Source: Nocardia transvalensis NBRC 15921 (GTDB lineage: Bacteria > Actinomycetota > Actinomycetes > Mycobacteriales > Mycobacteriaceae). Taken from it: DNA of 64,000 nucleotides. A program made the translations under genes and the position numbers. How positions within the stretch are numbered: position 1 is the stretch's first letter; every line of letters starts with the position of its first letter. Where the stretch lies: the NCBI RefSeq assembly GCF_000308875.1, contig NZ_BAGL01000058.1:62001-126000 (forward strand), read 5' to 3'. Under the pieces are notes generated by a model. That model made no database searches and was not told the origin of the DNA. It was given only the letters and a program-made list of their open reading frames with translations. Shown here one piece after another: positions 59,601 to 62,600 of the stretch.

Positions 59601-62600
59601 TCGGCGCGGCCCGCGTACCGCAGCACCAGATCCCGCACCAGCAGGGGCATCGACCAGCCGTCCAGCAGGATGTGGTGATTGGTCAGCAGCAGCCGCCATT
59701 CCCGGTCCGCGACCCGCACCAGGGTGAAGCGCAGCAGCGGCGCGGTCGCGGTATCGAAGCCCGCGGCCCGTTCGGCGGCGGCGACGCGGGCGAATTCGGC
59801 CGCGGCGTCGCCGCCGCGCGCGTCGATCTCGGTGAACGGCACCGTCACGTCGTCGCAGACGACCTGCACCGCCGCCTCGCCCGACATGGCGAAGGCGACC
59901 CGCAGGTTCGGGTGCCGGTCCAGCAGCGCCTGCGCCGCCGACCGCAGCCGTCCGGAATCCACGCTGCCGCGCAGGGTCAGGGTCAGCTGCGCGGTGTAGG
60001 CGTCGGCGGCGTGATCCGACAGCATGGCGTGGAACAGCAGGCCCGTCTGCAGCGGCGTCAGCGGCCACACGTCGACCGGCCGGTAGCGCGACTCCCAGTC
60101 GTCGATCTCGTTCTGCCGCACCGAGACCAGATCGAAGTCGGAGGGGGTGTGCCCGCCCGCGCCCGGTCTCCTCGCGTGGTCGGCCAGGGCCGACAGGGCC
60201 CGCACCCACAGGCCCGCCAGTTCGCGTACGTCGTCGGCGGACAGGATGCCGGTGGCGTAGCCGAACGACGCCTCCAGCGCGTCACCGGCGGCGCTGTCGG
60301 TGATCATCGCCGTGATGTCGAGTACGGCGGTGGCCGGGGCGTCGTCGTTGTCCCCGGCCGAGGCCGTGCCCAGTTCCCGTGTGGGCAGCCAGCCCAGCGC
60401 CGCCGCCTCCTCCGGGATCTCACCCAGCGAGGTCCGGCCGAGATAGTTGAACGACACCTGCGGTTCGCGGGCGCCGAGCGGTGTCGTCGTCAGCCCGTAC
60501 CCGATCCCCTTGTCGGGGACGGCGAGCAGCTGTTCCTTGACCGCTTTCACCGCGGCGCCCGCGGCATCCCCGCCCGACAGCGCCTCCTCGACATCGATTC
60601 CGCCCAACCGCAGCCGGACCGGATAGGCGGTGGTGAACCAGCCCACGGTGCGGGACAGGTCCGCGCCGGGCACCACGGTCTCCTCGCGACCGTGCCCCTC
60701 CACCTGGATCAGCGTGCCGGATGCGGACACCCCGCGCCGTGCTCGCCATACCGACACCGCGACCGCGAGCGCGGCCAGCAGGCCGTCGTCCATGCCGCCG
60801 TGGAATGCCGCGGGCACCGCGGTCGTCAGTGCCGCGGTCACATCCACGGGGACAGTCACGTCGACGTGTGCGACCGTCGCGGCCACATCGACGGCCGGGT
60901 CGAGGACCCGGGCGCCCAGCGACGGATCGGGCTCGCCGAGTACGTCTCGCCAGTAGGCCGATTCGTCTCGTCGCGCCGCCTCCTCGGCCAGCGCGTGCGC
61001 CCAGCGCCGCATCGAGGTGCCGACCGGGGCCGGCGCCGGTTCCTGTCCCGCCGCGACCCGCGCCCACGCGGACATCAGGTCCGGCACCAGGATTCGCCAC
61101 GAGACACCGTCGACGGCCAGGTGGTGTGCCACCACGATCAGCCATCCCTCGTGCGCGGGACCGGCGTCCAGCCACACCAGCCGCAGCACCGTGCCCGCCG
61201 CGGGATCCAACCGCTCGACCGCCGCCGCTCGTTCGCGTTCGGCGACCTCGCGCGCGGTGTCCGGGCCGTCCACGGCCACGCGATGCAGCAGCGCCGCGAT
61301 ATCGACGGTGCCGGGCTCGGCGACCCGCACCGCGGTCTCGCCGTCGACGTCGATCAGCCTCGATCGCAGCATGTCGTGCCGATCCACCACGGCGGCAACG
61401 GTTTTCACCAGTCCGTCGGGATCGATACCGGCCGGCAGGCGGAGCGTGAGCGACTGGTGGAAGCGGTCGAACCGACCACCACGCGCGAGCATCCACCGGA
61501 CGATCGGCGTCGGCGGCATCGTCCCCACGCCGCCGCCCGGCAGTTCGGCGAGGGTGGTCTCCGGTTCGGCCGCCGCATGGCGCGCGACCGCCGCCAGCGC
61601 GGCGACGGTGCGGCGCTGGAACACCTCGCGCGGCGTGAACACCAGGCCGCGGGCCTTCGCGCGCGCCACCAGCTGGATGGACATGATGCTGTCGCCGCCG
61701 AGGGCGAAGAAGCTGTCGCCGGCGCCGACCCGCTCCACCCCGAGCACCTCGGCGAATACCGTAGCGAGTATCCGCTCCGTCCCGGAGGCCGGCGCCTGCC
61801 AGGCGCCGGTGCCGCCGAAGGTGTACTCCGGCAGCGCCGTCCGGTCGAGTTTGCCGGTGGGCGACAACGGCATCCGGTCCAGCGTCACGATCGCGGACGG
61901 CACCATGTAGTCCGGAAGCCGCCGCGCCACACCGGCTGTCAGCTCGGCGGCATCGAGAAGGCGATCGGGTTCGGCGACCACGTAGGACACCAGCACCTCC
62001 GCCCCGGCGGCATTCGACCGGTTCACTGTCACCGCCGCGGCGACGCCGTCCTGCTCCTCCAGCGCCGCGTCGATCTCGCCGAGTTCGATGCGGAATCCGC
62101 GCACCTTCACCTGGAAGTCGGTGCGGCCCAGGTACTCCAGCTCGCCCCCGGGTGTCCAGCGCACGAGATCCCCGGTCCGGTACAGGCGGGTGCCGGGCGG
62201 CCCGTAGGGATCGGCGACGAAACGCTGCGCGGTCAGATCCGGCCGGCCCAGGTAGCCGCGCGCCAGCTGTGGCCCGGAGACGTACAGTTCCCCGGCGACG
62301 CCCACCGGGACCGGTCGCAGCCACGCGTCCAGCACCAGCACCCCCGCGCCGCGGATCGCACCGCCCATGGTGACGGGGGCGTCCGGGCGCATCGGCGCGG
62401 ACGCGGTGGTCCAGATGGTGGCCTCGGTCGGGCCGTACAGATTGAACATCTCGCGCCCGGCACACCATCGCCGCACGAGCCGGTCGGGGCACGCCTCCCC
62501 CGCGACCGCGACCACGCGCAGGTCGGTGAGGCCGTCGGGCGCCATGGTCGCGAGCACCGTCGGGGTGACCACGATGTGCGAGACCCGTTGTGCGCGCAGC

